From positions 1 to 64,000 of the forward strand of contig DAIDGV010000023.1 of assembly GCA_027452205.1 (NCBI GenBank): 64,000 nt of DNA. The letters run 5' to 3'. The notes under the pieces are model-generated. The model saw nothing but the letters and a program-made list of their open reading frames with translations. It had not been told where the DNA came from and made no database searches. Positions 16,952 to 25,725 of the stretch are shown here, piece after piece (within the stretch, counting starts at the first letter, position 1; every line of letters starts with the position of its first letter). This stretch comes from a candidate division FCPU426 bacterium (GTDB lineage Bacteria; Oederibacteriota; Muellerivitia; Muellerivitales; Muellerivitaceae). The translations under genes and the position numbers were made by a program.

Positions 16952-17811
16952 AAACCATCCTGATATGGTCTTTGGTGGCCTTATTCACCATTCAGCCTGT
17001 TTACGCGGACCTCACCCCGGATGATCCTAAGGTCGATGAGGAGTTGAAGAACAATGTTTTCGAATTCCGGGATTGGATGATGAAGGAGTTGGGACAGTTT
17101 CCCAAACCGGACCCCTCGCGGGTTTATCGCGGAATGGGTGTGGCCGCTATCACCAAGAAAAACTCAGTTTTTACGACAAGCCAATACAACCAAGCGGCTA
17201 AATCGGATTGGGTGAAGTGCCAGGTCATGCAAGGGCTTTCGCTTTTGAGCCAGCAACTTTCCACCACTGTTGGAACCGCTTTGGCTCCTCAAAGCTCGAC
17301 CCAGCTTCAGCAATACGCGACCCAGTTACAACAAAGCGACGATCCGCAATTCCAGCAAATTGGAACGCTTTACACCCAGGAAGCCCAAGCGATTCAAAGC
17401 GGAAATGTCCAAGCCGCCGATTCAGCGGCCAGCCAGGTTACTGCCGTGGCTCCGCCCATTGTCGCTTCCAGTTATCAACCGAGTAGCAGTGAAAGCAGTT
17501 TGGCCCAGGCTTTCACGACGATCCTTAGCATGGTGATGATGGCTTATGGATCGGTTTTCGGGGCGGCTTTTGTCAGTCAACTGACACAGGCGATGAATGG
17601 GAATACGAGTTCAAGTTCGTTGATGGGAACCGGCGCAAGCCTGGGCACTATGATTTCGGCTGGACAAAATCCGGGTGCGGCGTCCAGTAGCTCGGTGCTA
17701 ACCACTATCCAGGGCAGCGGTGCGGTGATGCAGCAATTGGGAACGGTCAATGTCCAGCCACGCCAATCCCAGAACTCGACGAATGCAGGAAGCGCGCCAC
17801 CGGCACAGTGA
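16948..17811 (+). CDS. Secreted Gln/Ser-rich protein of the transfer-like operon
   Basis: A 287-residue protein with a signal peptide (IWSLVALFTIQPVYA). The region before residue 100 has a WMMKELGQFPKPDPSR motif; the middle is Gln-rich and helical (QQYATQLQQSDDPQFQQ), and a hydrophobic segment (ILSMVMMAYGSVFGAAFVS) lies near residue 200. The tail is Gly/Ser/Asn-rich and disordered-looking. The layout recalls VirB5- or TrbJ-type minor pilus proteins, without a recognisable family match. Confidence 0.55.
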   Translation: MKTILIWSLVALFTIQPVYADLTPDDPKVDEELKNNVFEFRDWMMKELGQFPKPDPSRVYRGMGVAAITKKNSVFTTSQYNQAAKSDWVKCQVMQGLSLLSQQLSTTVGTALAPQSSTQLQQYATQLQQSDDPQFQQIGTLYTQEAQAIQSGNVQAADSAASQVTAVAPPIVASSYQPSSSESSLAQAFTTILSMVMMAYGSVFGAAFVSQLTQAMNGNTSSSSLMGTGASLGTMISAGQNPGAASSSSVLTTIQGSGAVMQQLGTVNVQPRQSQNSTNAGSAPPAQ

Positions 17812-17907
17812 GGATTATCAGGTGGGCGTGGGAATATTAATACAGCGGTAATTCGCGAAAAGGAGGCATGGACGGTAAGAGAGGTTTCTATTTCAAGGAG
17901 GAAATAT

Positions 17908-18270
17908 ATGAGAAGGGAAATATTTAAACAATGGATGAGCCGGATCGGAATGGGAATTTATTTCTTGGCGGCATCGGGGGAAGCGGGCGCGCAGGCGCTT
18001 GCCAGTTTGCCCGAACTGTCTCCGGTTAAAACGATGATTCTTTTTATCATCGACGCTTATGGAACTTGGAAGCTCATTGGGTGCGTCAAGAACGTCCTTG
18101 ACCACCTAGCAGATTCCAGCAAAGGGGATACCACGGCCAAGGACAGGGTATGGGGAAGCGTTCTGGCCTTTGTGGGGATTCTCATGGTCGGCGTGATGGT
18201 GAATGTTTTGATTTTGAAGGCGGGCCAATTTGGGGCCAGGCCGGTGAGTTCGGTTTTATCCGGTAACTGA
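17908..18270 (+). CDS. Small two-helix membrane protein, VirB2-like by position
   Basis: A 120-residue protein after a perfect AAGGAGGAAATAT ribosome site. Hydrophobic stretches at residues about 12-30 and 88-110 (VLAFVGILMVGVMVNVLIL) surround a polar loop (DHLADSSKGDTTAKD). The strong ribosome site implies high expression. Size, two hydrophobic segments and position just before the VirB6-like gene suggest a VirB2/TrbC pilin-like subunit. No conserved pilin signature is seen, so the assignment is tentative. Confidence 0.5.
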   Translation: MRREIFKQWMSRIGMGIYFLAASGEAGAQALASLPELSPVKTMILFIIDAYGTWKLIGCVKNVLDHLADSSKGDTTAKDRVWGSVLAFVGILMVGVMVNVLILKAGQFGARPVSSVLSGN

Positions 18271-18284
18271 TATGGCGGTGAGAT

Positions 18285-20201
18285 ATGAAGTTGAGTTTAT
18301 GTATTTGTTTATTCATTTTTGTCTTGATTGAAGCGTCCGAGGCTTTCGCTGTCACGGTTTTGTCCACGGACAGCGGGCCTACGACGGAAACCATCAAGCA
18401 AGGTGTCAGCGAAGGGATCTTCGATTCCATCGCGAAACACGCGGGGGATTGGGTTTCCAATGGAATGAATTCCATCGGCAACTGGGCGCTTCAAACCCTC
18501 TTTATGATTTATGACAAATACATCGGCACTTTCCTTATCTACATTCCCGATTTAGCTTCTCCCCAGACCTATACAGCGCTGATTTCCACCAATGGGGTTG
18601 CGGCATCCAATGCGGTCAATGTGGTCTTGAATATCCTTCAGATCACTTGTGGATTTGGTCTCTACATTTTGTTTGTGGGGTTCGTTTTGGACGTGGGCCA
18701 GCGATCTTCTGGTTTGTGGAATAGGTCGGTGGAGCCTTCAATGGTCATTGGATTTTCCACCGCGTTTATCTGTATCTTCGCGTGGCCCATCGTCCATTCA
18801 TACATCACCAACGCCATAACGGCGATGGGATATTACATCTATAACCAAAATACATTGAGGACAACCGGGGTTTTGGAAGGGCTCCAAAATATTGACCTCA
18901 ACTCTTCCGGTTTGAATGTTGTCCAGTCCGCCCAAGTCAATTTTAGAAGCAACTTTATAACTTCACAGGGAATGGCTTGGAATCTAGTTTATATCCTCTC
19001 TTTGGGATTTGTTGTGGTTGGCTTTTACAACTGTTATTCGGCTATCTCGGGTGGGGATGGAAAAAACGGTAGCTACCGGTTTTTCCAGGCTGTCGCTGGA
19101 ATCGTCTTGATCTTAGGTGTGCCGACCGTGATACACGCTTTCATCAGCCGTGGGGCTGATACGGTCAGTAGTCAACCGGCAATTCCGGGCGAGACCCTTC
19201 AAACCTTCTCGCTCCAAGGTCTCATCCAGGACAACGGAATTCAATTTCCCGGCCAACAAACAGGAGCCACTTCCAATATTGGAACGGCGGGAAACAATCC
19301 GGTGGCTCAGCCCACTAGCCGGGTAGCCACTTTCGCCGCTGGCCTTATCAAAGTTGGAGTCTCCCTCTGGGGTTTGATTGTTTGTTTCGGCGTTATCTTC
19401 GCCAAGTTTTTCCAGATTCTTAATATCTGGGTCATGTTCGTCCTGGGACCGATTTTTATTGGATGCCTGGGACATCCAGCCACCGCGCCCATTTTTTGGG
19501 GGGCGCTTCGGTATTTCACCAAATTACTTCTTTATTCCATTGTTTGGGCGATCACGCTGGTCGGGCTTTATCTGGTTCCAAACATCAATTGGGGAGTCGA
19601 GACCATCGGAGTGAACAGCCTTTTGACCGCTTGCGCGGTTTTGGCGGGTCTCCAATTGATCTCTAACGTCCAGGAATTCGCGTCTTTGTTCACCAGTTTC
19701 CAGGGAGCCAACCTCAAAGGTGAGGGATACAAGGACGCAATTCGTGACACGGCAGGAGCGGTGGGCCTCGCCAATGCCGCGAGGGTGAAAACTTTCGGTG
19801 GGGTGAAAGCTGTTACGGGAGAAGCGGGGCAAGCGGCGGCAACTGCGGCTGGGGCCGCAGTTGGTTCTGTTGTCCCATTTGTAGGTACGGCGGGCGGGGC
19901 TATGGCGGGCCAAAAGATTATGAAGGGTATCCACATGGGAGCGAAGTTCGCCGGATTCAGCACGAAGAACCGGGGCGAACAGGGTGAGACTAATCCGACT
20001 TCCAGTTTAATCAAAAGATTTTCCGGCGATGTGATCTCCAAGAATTTGGCGAAAGATTCAAAAAAGGACTTTTCACAAAAAGAAACGGCGAACCGTCAGC
20101 TCATCGGGGCCTATGCCAGGAGACTTGAGAGAAGCGGGACGCCACCTACCAACCGGGGGACGGGTGGAGACAGGAGGGGCGGCGATGGCAATTCCACTTG
20201 A
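18285..20201 (+). CDS. VirB6/TrbL-like inner-membrane secretion component
   Basis: A 638-residue polytopic protein. A signal-like N-terminus (CICLFIFVLIEASEAFA) precedes at least six long hydrophobic segments between residues about 100 and 480, then an Ala/Gly-rich cytoplasmic-type tail (AAATAAGAAVGSVVPFVGTA) ending in Arg/Gly repeats. This layout is typical of VirB6/TrbL, the membrane channel of type IV secretion. It is followed directly by VirB3- and VirB4-like genes, the expected order neighbours. Confidence 0.75.
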   Translation: MKLSLCICLFIFVLIEASEAFAVTVLSTDSGPTTETIKQGVSEGIFDSIAKHAGDWVSNGMNSIGNWALQTLFMIYDKYIGTFLIYIPDLASPQTYTALISTNGVAASNAVNVVLNILQITCGFGLYILFVGFVLDVGQRSSGLWNRSVEPSMVIGFSTAFICIFAWPIVHSYITNAITAMGYYIYNQNTLRTTGVLEGLQNIDLNSSGLNVVQSAQVNFRSNFITSQGMAWNLVYILSLGFVVVGFYNCYSAISGGDGKNGSYRFFQAVAGIVLILGVPTVIHAFISRGADTVSSQPAIPGETLQTFSLQGLIQDNGIQFPGQQTGATSNIGTAGNNPVAQPTSRVATFAAGLIKVGVSLWGLIVCFGVIFAKFFQILNIWVMFVLGPIFIGCLGHPATAPIFWGALRYFTKLLLYSIVWAITLVGLYLVPNINWGVETIGVNSLLTACAVLAGLQLISNVQEFASLFTSFQGANLKGEGYKDAIRDTAGAVGLANAARVKTFGGVKAVTGEAGQAAATAAGAAVGSVVPFVGTAGGAMAGQKIMKGIHMGAKFAGFSTKNRGEQGETNPTSSLIKRFSGDVISKNLAKDSKKDFSQKETANRQLIGAYARRLERSGTPPTNRGTGGDRRGGDGNST

Positions 20202-20475
20202 GAAGGAGTCCAAAATGTGGGGCATGTTTTATAACTCCGATTTCCACAAACTCATGTTCGCGTTCATTGCCGATTCCTTGGCGTTCATGGCGTTTTTTGC
20301 CTTGTGGGGTTTGGAGGGGAGCCTAGTTCTCTTTTTCGCCGTTTTGGGGATTGTCACGGTTTACTTCGTGATGAAGAGTTTTTGGCCGGAGAAATATTTG
20401 GAAAACATCATCCGTTACCACCGTGAACCGAAGGAATATTTTCACGGCAAGGAGAAAAGCGAGGTTGAACTATGA
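20185..20475 (+). CDS. VirB3/TrbD-like small membrane protein
   Basis: A 96-residue protein with two adjacent hydrophobic helices (FIADSLAFMAFFALWGL and LVLFFAVLGIVTVYFVM) and a charged C-terminus. The gene lies immediately before the VirB4-like ATPase and overlaps it by 4 bases, as virB3 does before virB4. Two starts are possible: ATG 20185 after AGGAGGGG, overlapping virB6 by 17 bases, or ATG 20215 after AAGGAG. I chose the first, but the second is equally well served. Confidence 0.65.
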   Translation: MAIPLEKESKMWGMFYNSDFHKLMFAFIADSLAFMAFFALWGLEGSLVLFFAVLGIVTVYFVMKSFWPEKYLENIIRYHREPKEYFHGKEKSEVEL

Positions 20476-22976
20476 AAACTCAAAAAGCATCGATTGCGGA
20501 ATTGCTGAGGATAAGGGCGGTGGGTCCTGGCTTCATTGTTTTGAGGAACCCGGAACAGTTTGTCGCCGTTTTTAAGATAACGGGAGGCTTCAACCCCTGG
20601 ATGGAAGCCCCGGATGTTTTGGCGGATAAGGTCTCGAAACTAGACGCGGCGTTGGGAGACTTGAGACGGGGGGAGGAAGTGCAGTTTCTAACCAAACGGG
20701 CTTCCGCTGACGTGGAAACCGTCATCGATCATTTCCAAAATCGGATTCATGAAAACGCCCCGGAAGTATTCCGGCATCAATATCCCGAATTCCTGAGAAA
20801 TTGGCTCCGTGAATTTTATTTGGACCACCGTATTTGCCGTTATCTTTCCTTCGTCCTTTTCACAATTACCCCGCCGTCATCCGGGCCGAAAGGTGTAAGC
20901 GGTTTAAAGATCGAGGAAATACTGAGACGTGGGAAATCCTGGGCCTCCCAACTGAATCATTTGGGAATGGACATCTTGGAGCCGTCTGAAGAGGAAATTT
21001 ATACACTTTTATATGAAGAACTGTCTCTTGAACGTTTTTATGGCAATCCGCAAAGGTTCAAAAACTCCTATTCCTTTTCCGGGGGTGACCAAGGATTCCA
21101 GACCATCCGCGAAATGCTGGCAACCAGTCCTTGGGATTTCAAGGACCCCAACTGTTTCAAAGTAGGCGACACCTTTGGGAAAGTTCTCTATGTCACCGAG
21201 TTTCCTGGTTTCAACGAACAAAGTCTTTTCTTCCGGGAGCTATACGAACAATCGGATGATTTCAAAGTTTCGCTTTTTGTGAAGGGCGTGGATTCTTTCC
21301 GTGCCTTGTCCATTGTTGAGAAACAAATCCAGGCGGACCAGGGGGCGATTTGGAAGAAAGAGAATGTCGTTAATTATGAGGCTAAAGCATCCTTGGATTA
21401 TCGGCAGGAAGTCCTTTCCTTGGTTTCGGAACGAAAGACATTTCTCGCCAAATTCTCCCTTTACGTGACCCTCTTTTCCAATGACCGCCAAAAGCTCATG
21501 ACGGGTTATGAGAACTTGGCCCGAATGTTCAAAAACGTTCACCCTCTATCCGGGTATGCCGAACAAAAGCCGCTTTTCCTATCAACGTTACCCCAAGCCG
21601 CAGATGTTGCGCTTCATGAGCATCTTCAGGCCACCGCAATCATTGCCAACGCCGTTCCCAGCCTTTATGAACCTATCGCTGATACGGATGGAATCCCCCT
21701 TGGGAAAACTCTCTCCGGCCAAATGGTGCTTTTGGACCTATGGAACAAGGAAACGGAAAACTGGAACATCCTAGTGGTTGGGTCTTCCGGAACCGGGAAA
21801 TCCTTCACGATCAACCAGCTTCTCATCAAGAACCGCCATTTGAATCCCTACGTCATGATTAACGACAAGTCGAAGTCGTACAAAACGCTATGTCTGTTAT
21901 CCGGTGGCAAGTACCTCAATTACGACCTGGACAGCAAACACCACCTGAATATTTTTGATTACCCGTTGGATGAGATCAAGGAACTGGACGGCGAGATTGA
22001 TCCCGACCATGTTTCCCACGTCATCATGTACCTGGGTGTCGTTCTCGCCAATGTGAAAGGGGACGTAATTGAGGAAACGGAGGAGTTGGATAAGGCATTA
22101 CTCCAGGAGGCGGTCAAACAAACCTACCGAAACGTCATAGGTGAAAAACGAGTTCCCATTTTATCCGACCTGAAGGAAACCCTTTTGAAAATGTCGGACG
22201 ACCGCAAAGTGCCGGCCCAATTCCAATACATCTGCCGCAAGCAGGCTGAAATTCTAAAGCTTTTCACCGGCAAGGGTATTTACGCGAACTTGTCTGACCG
22301 GGAATCGACCGTCCAATTGGATAACAACTTTATCGTTTTTGACACTTCGGGGATTAGCGACAACGATAAAAAGGCCTTGGGGTTAGCGGTTTTTGTTATC
22401 TCGAATTATTGCCTCCAAAAAGCAAAAGAAAATATGGCATTGAATCGCCTCTCCCAACTCGTCCTTGATGAGGCATGGCACTTGGCCCAATACCCGGCGG
22501 GACTAGCTTTTCTTTTGCGGATAGCGAAAACAGCCCGTCACCTTCGCCTCCAACCTACATTCGCGACCCAAGAGATCGGAGAGTTCTTCGGCGTGAAGGG
22601 TGTTGAAGCCATCCTGAAGAATACCGCCACCAAGATATTGCTCAAGTTGGTCGGAGACGATGTTGGACACGCAAGAGGGCTTCTGCAACTTAATCCTAAC
22701 CAAGTCGAAAAAGTGATGAATTTGCACCAAGTCAAAGGTGTCTACTCCCAAGCTCTGATCCATCAGACCCATCGGCAGGGAGTGGTCAATATCTATCCTG
22801 ACGAGTTGGCCTACCACATCGCGACAACATACGGCCCGGAAGCGGCTATCCGGGAGCGTTATTTGGAAGCTTATGCCAGTGACGGGGACCCGATAAAAAT
22901 TCTTGGAGCCATCAGTAAGTGGATTGATGACAAGGACAACCATCGAGTTCTTAAGGAATCAGTCGTATCAAAATAA
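20472..22976 (+). CDS. virB4: VirB4/TrbE-type type IV secretion ATPase
   Basis: An 834-residue AAA-type ATPase that powers pilus assembly or substrate movement. The Walker A motif GSSGTGKS is at about residue 437 and the Walker B motif QLVLDEAWHLA at about 663. The N-terminal half matches the VirB4 N-domain (FLRNWLREFYL, YLSFVLFTITPP). The C-terminal part has FATQEIGEFF and ILKNTATKILLKL, typical for this family. Full length. This is the most certain gene of the transfer apparatus and the best search seed. Confidence 0.93.
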   Translation: MKTQKASIAELLRIRAVGPGFIVLRNPEQFVAVFKITGGFNPWMEAPDVLADKVSKLDAALGDLRRGEEVQFLTKRASADVETVIDHFQNRIHENAPEVFRHQYPEFLRNWLREFYLDHRICRYLSFVLFTITPPSSGPKGVSGLKIEEILRRGKSWASQLNHLGMDILEPSEEEIYTLLYEELSLERFYGNPQRFKNSYSFSGGDQGFQTIREMLATSPWDFKDPNCFKVGDTFGKVLYVTEFPGFNEQSLFFRELYEQSDDFKVSLFVKGVDSFRALSIVEKQIQADQGAIWKKENVVNYEAKASLDYRQEVLSLVSERKTFLAKFSLYVTLFSNDRQKLMTGYENLARMFKNVHPLSGYAEQKPLFLSTLPQAADVALHEHLQATAIIANAVPSLYEPIADTDGIPLGKTLSGQMVLLDLWNKETENWNILVVGSSGTGKSFTINQLLIKNRHLNPYVMINDKSKSYKTLCLLSGGKYLNYDLDSKHHLNIFDYPLDEIKELDGEIDPDHVSHVIMYLGVVLANVKGDVIEETEELDKALLQEAVKQTYRNVIGEKRVPILSDLKETLLKMSDDRKVPAQFQYICRKQAEILKLFTGKGIYANLSDRESTVQLDNNFIVFDTSGISDNDKKALGLAVFVISNYCLQKAKENMALNRLSQLVLDEAWHLAQYPAGLAFLLRIAKTARHLRLQPTFATQEIGEFFGVKGVEAILKNTATKILLKLVGDDVGHARGLLQLNPNQVEKVMNLHQVKGVYSQALIHQTHRQGVVNIYPDELAYHIATTYGPEAAIRERYLEAYASDGDPIKILGAISKWIDDKDNHRVLKESVVSK

Positions 22977-22996
22977 GGTATTTGAAGGAGTGTTAT

Positions 22997-23593
22997 ATGA
23001 GCGAGAACAAGGGTTTGAATTTTTTGGATGAAATCGACGAGGAATCTAAGGGTTCCAACAAAGCCACCAGGATGGTCATGTTTGTGTTGGGGGTGGCGTT
23101 GGTTGGAATTTTGCTAACTTTTCTTTGGGGAAGATCGCGGGCGACGGTAACGCCTTCACAGGCCAAGACTGTTCAAGTCAAGGATTTGAAAGCCGTACAA
23201 ACCGAGACCCAATACGGACCCATCACGGACTTTGCGGAAAGGTTCGCAATTGCCGCTTTTAATGTCAGTTACGCGACCATCAATCGGCAAGTGGATAAGG
23301 TGACCGGCCTGATGACCGACAACCTGATGTCCTATTACCAGGAAGCGTTTTTGGACCAATCCTGGGTTTCTTTCTTGACCACGAATAAGGCTTACGTCAG
23401 CTACCAAAAAATAGAGCGATCTAGCGTGATGAACGTGGAAGGGAACCACTATTGGATCAAAGTCATCGGCGTCAGCCGCTTTAACTCGGACAAATTAGGA
23501 TTGGAATCATCAATCGACCTTCCTATGAACCTGATCGTAGTAGTCAAGAGTGATAACGGTTCGCTTCAAATTTCAAATTTTGAGAGGTTTTAA
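22997..23593 (+). CDS. VirB8/TraE-like bitopic assembly protein
   Basis: A 198-residue protein starting ATG after GAAGGAG. A 35-residue cytoplasmic part is followed by one membrane helix (MVMFVLGVALVGILLTFLW) and a periplasmic domain of about 130 residues with NTF2-like features (FAERFAIAAFNVSY, then DNLMSYYQEAFLDQSWV and IDLPMNLIVVV). This is the topology and size of VirB8/TraE, the periplasmic nucleation factor of type IV secretion. Its position directly after virB4 agrees. Confidence 0.7.
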   Translation: MSENKGLNFLDEIDEESKGSNKATRMVMFVLGVALVGILLTFLWGRSRATVTPSQAKTVQVKDLKAVQTETQYGPITDFAERFAIAAFNVSYATINRQVDKVTGLMTDNLMSYYQEAFLDQSWVSFLTTNKAYVSYQKIERSSVMNVEGNHYWIKVIGVSRFNSDKLGLESSIDLPMNLIVVVKSDNGSLQISNFERF

Positions 23594-23594
23594 C

Positions 23595-25064
23595 ATGGAG
23601 ACATTACAAATCAACCCGGAGTTAGCGAGGCAATGCCTTCAAGCAGCCCACCTTTATATGGAAACCAAGGCTTATAAAAAAGCGCTCAAGCATTTCGACG
23701 ATGTTATCTATTCCCACCAACCTCACAACGTTGAGGCCTACTTGGAGTCGGCCCGAATTTATGCCAGGTTCGGCAAGCCGGAATCGATTCTCAAGGTGAT
23801 AAACCGGCTCCACAACTTTTCTGCCAAGACGCCCGAGAGCCTTGTTCTTTTAGCCAGGGCCCAATTCTTAATGAAACAGTACGCGGAATGTGACGTTACG
23901 CTCAAAGAGATATTCACCAAGGCGCGGGATTTTTCGGAAGCCCTCGCGTTAGAGGCGGAACTGTTTATCTATACCGAGAAGTGTGAGAACGCGATTGAAA
24001 TGCTTCAAAGTTTGAACCTTCGGTTCCCGAAAAACCGTGAATATCTGATCCTCTTAGCCACGGCTTATTACTCCTCAAAAAAATACCATCGCACGATCCA
24101 TATTTGCTCCACGTTGATGCAGGCGGGATTTAACGACCCGAAAGTTAAAGGGTTGTTCGAGATTGCCAAAAAGCAGGAGAAAACGGAGGCGCTTGAAAAA
24201 TTGAAGGAGACGAAACCTTTTAAATGGTGTCTTGCGCTTACGTTCCCTTGGCTTTTAGAGGGGGAACTGCGGACGAACTCTGCGGATAAAACGCTGCAAG
24301 AAAACTTGGTTCAAGAAACCCTGATTGATGACCGCACTGGCCTTTACAACGACCGGGCGGCCAGGCATCAGATCCCCGCCTTGGCCGCCAGGAGAAAGAA
24401 ACAGTTCTTTTTGACCATGGCGGATATCGACTTTTTCAAATCCTTCAATGACGTTCACTACAACCATCAGGTGGGAAACGCTGTTTTGAAAGCCCTGGCC
24501 AAAGCGGGGCAAAAAATATTTACCAAGGACCGTATTTGGCGCTACGGAGGGGAAGAAATTATTTGGGTCCATGATGGCAGTGAGCAAGAGGCTGTGGAGA
24601 AGGCGGAGGAGTTCAGGAAATATGTCGAGGAGCATGTCGCCGAGGACGCGAATGAAATCATTAAAAGGGAAGACATAAAGCATTACGCGGATGGATGGGA
24701 TCACAAAAAGGACGAGGTATTTGTCGTTCATTATCCGGTCACGCTAAGCCAGGCCATTGTTCTTTGGGGTGAAGACGGAAATAGCTTGGAAAGCCTTTTG
24801 ACGGCAGCGGACGACGGGCTTTACAACGCCAAAGAAGCTGGGAGGAACGCGATTGTATATAGGAGCATCCTCAGGAACAAAGGCGAGAAGCCTATCAAGT
24901 ACACGCCTGAATTACTTGAAGTGCTCCATGAATATTCGATTAAGAAGGGAGCACCGAATTGGTGGAGTTATCTCTCAAACCTTTCCCAAGTGGCCCGAGA
25001 AGAGGTTTTGGAGTATGCGCGGAACACATTGACGAATAAGGAGGTGATGCAGTCTCGAAAGTGA
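23595..25064 (+). CDS. TPR-repeat diguanylate cyclase (GGDEF domain)
   Basis: A 489-residue soluble protein. The first 230 residues form TPR-like helical repeats (YKKALKHFDDVIYSHQPHN). The GGDEF domain has the metal-binding DIDFFKSFND and the active-site RYGGEEI (about 316-322), a GGEEF variant ending in Ile. The inhibitory RxxD site is replaced by FTKD, so product inhibition is unlikely. It should make cyclic di-GMP. The gene begins 1 base after the VirB8-like stop, so it is translated within the secretion operon. Confidence 0.88.
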   Translation: METLQINPELARQCLQAAHLYMETKAYKKALKHFDDVIYSHQPHNVEAYLESARIYARFGKPESILKVINRLHNFSAKTPESLVLLARAQFLMKQYAECDVTLKEIFTKARDFSEALALEAELFIYTEKCENAIEMLQSLNLRFPKNREYLILLATAYYSSKKYHRTIHICSTLMQAGFNDPKVKGLFEIAKKQEKTEALEKLKETKPFKWCLALTFPWLLEGELRTNSADKTLQENLVQETLIDDRTGLYNDRAARHQIPALAARRKKQFFLTMADIDFFKSFNDVHYNHQVGNAVLKALAKAGQKIFTKDRIWRYGGEEIIWVHDGSEQEAVEKAEEFRKYVEEHVAEDANEIIKREDIKHYADGWDHKKDEVFVVHYPVTLSQAIVLWGEDGNSLESLLTAADDGLYNAKEAGRNAIVYRSILRNKGEKPIKYTPELLEVLHEYSIKKGAPNWWSYLSNLSQVAREEVLEYARNTLTNKEVMQSRK

Positions 25065-25104
25065 GTTGTGTATTTTTAGTGAATATATTTTAAGGAGAAA
25101 AGTT

Positions 25105-25410
25105 ATGGCTCTGAAAGTAAGTATCAAGCGGATGTATCCCTATGAAGGCGAGGGCAATATCAAAGCCTTTTTCGATGTTAAGTGCTCGATGGGAGGTCGT
25201 GTTTTCGGTTTCAACGACCTGAAACTCATCAAGAGCGAGAACACCGGGCTTTTTGTTGGACACCCTTCTAAGGCTGGAAGCCAAGAAGGGGAGTTCTTTG
25301 ACTATTCCTATACGGATGGGAAGTCAAAGCAGGACATTCAAAGGGCGGCCATTGCGGCCTACAACAAGAAGCTTAAGGAAAAGACTTCAGCGACCGCCCA
25401 GGCGAGCTGA
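25105..25410 (+). CDS. SpoVG-like protein
   Basis: A 101-residue protein starting ATG after AAGGAG. The core FGFNDLKLIKSENTGLFVG, then PSKAGSQEGEFFDYSY and KQDIQRAAIAAYNKK, matches the SpoVG fold, where a conserved NGLFVAMPSK motif has the same layout. SpoVG proteins bind nucleic acid and act as site-specific regulators. Here it lies between the secretion genes and the excisionase/integrase pair, so it could control element expression. The role is inferred. Confidence 0.8.
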   Translation: MALKVSIKRMYPYEGEGNIKAFFDVKCSMGGRVFGFNDLKLIKSENTGLFVGHPSKAGSQEGEFFDYSYTDGKSKQDIQRAAIAAYNKKLKEKTSATAQAS

Positions 25411-25431
25411 AGGGTAAAGAGGGGGTTTGTC

Positions 25432-25725
25432 ATGAAAGACCGAAGGAATGGATTTGAGCGGCGGGGCCAAGATCAAGATTACCTTATGACAGAGATCGAG
25501 GTGGCTAAATTGGCAAGGGTTTCTGTTAACACGGTTCGATATTGGCGTCAGACCGGAATCATTCCATTCGTGAAAGTAGGTCGCCATCCGCGGGTATGGT
25601 GGTCCGCCTTTCAAACGGTCTTTCATAGGCCCTCGATACCTGAAACGTTGGAACGAAACCTCGATTCTGATAAAATAGCCAAAGTTGTGGACCGACAGAG
25701 GAGGAAATCCGATGTCACGTCCTAG
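25432..25725 (+). CDS. Excisionase-like helix-turn-helix protein
   Basis: A 97-residue protein with a MerR/HTH_17-type domain: EIEVAKLARVSVNTVRYWR, then GIIPFVKVGRHPRVWW, the pattern of Xis-like proteins. The gene overlaps the integrase gene by 14 bases, as excisionase genes often do. It probably directs recombination towards excision or represses the integrase. Short charged tail (VDRQRRKSD) after the domain. Another possibility is a transcription regulator for the operon. Confidence 0.75.
   Translation: MKDRRNGFERRGQDQDYLMTEIEVAKLARVSVNTVRYWRQTGIIPFVKVGRHPRVWWSAFQTVFHRPSIPETLERNLDSDKIAKVVDRQRRKSDVTS

Noticed and set aside
20472-22976. VirB4-like gene as a DNA-packaging or FtsK/VirD4 coupling protein
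   Set aside because: The N-terminal half, the Walker spacing and the neighbours (VirB3- and VirB8-like) fit VirB4; no FtsK-type gamma domain or coupling-protein transmembrane start is seen.
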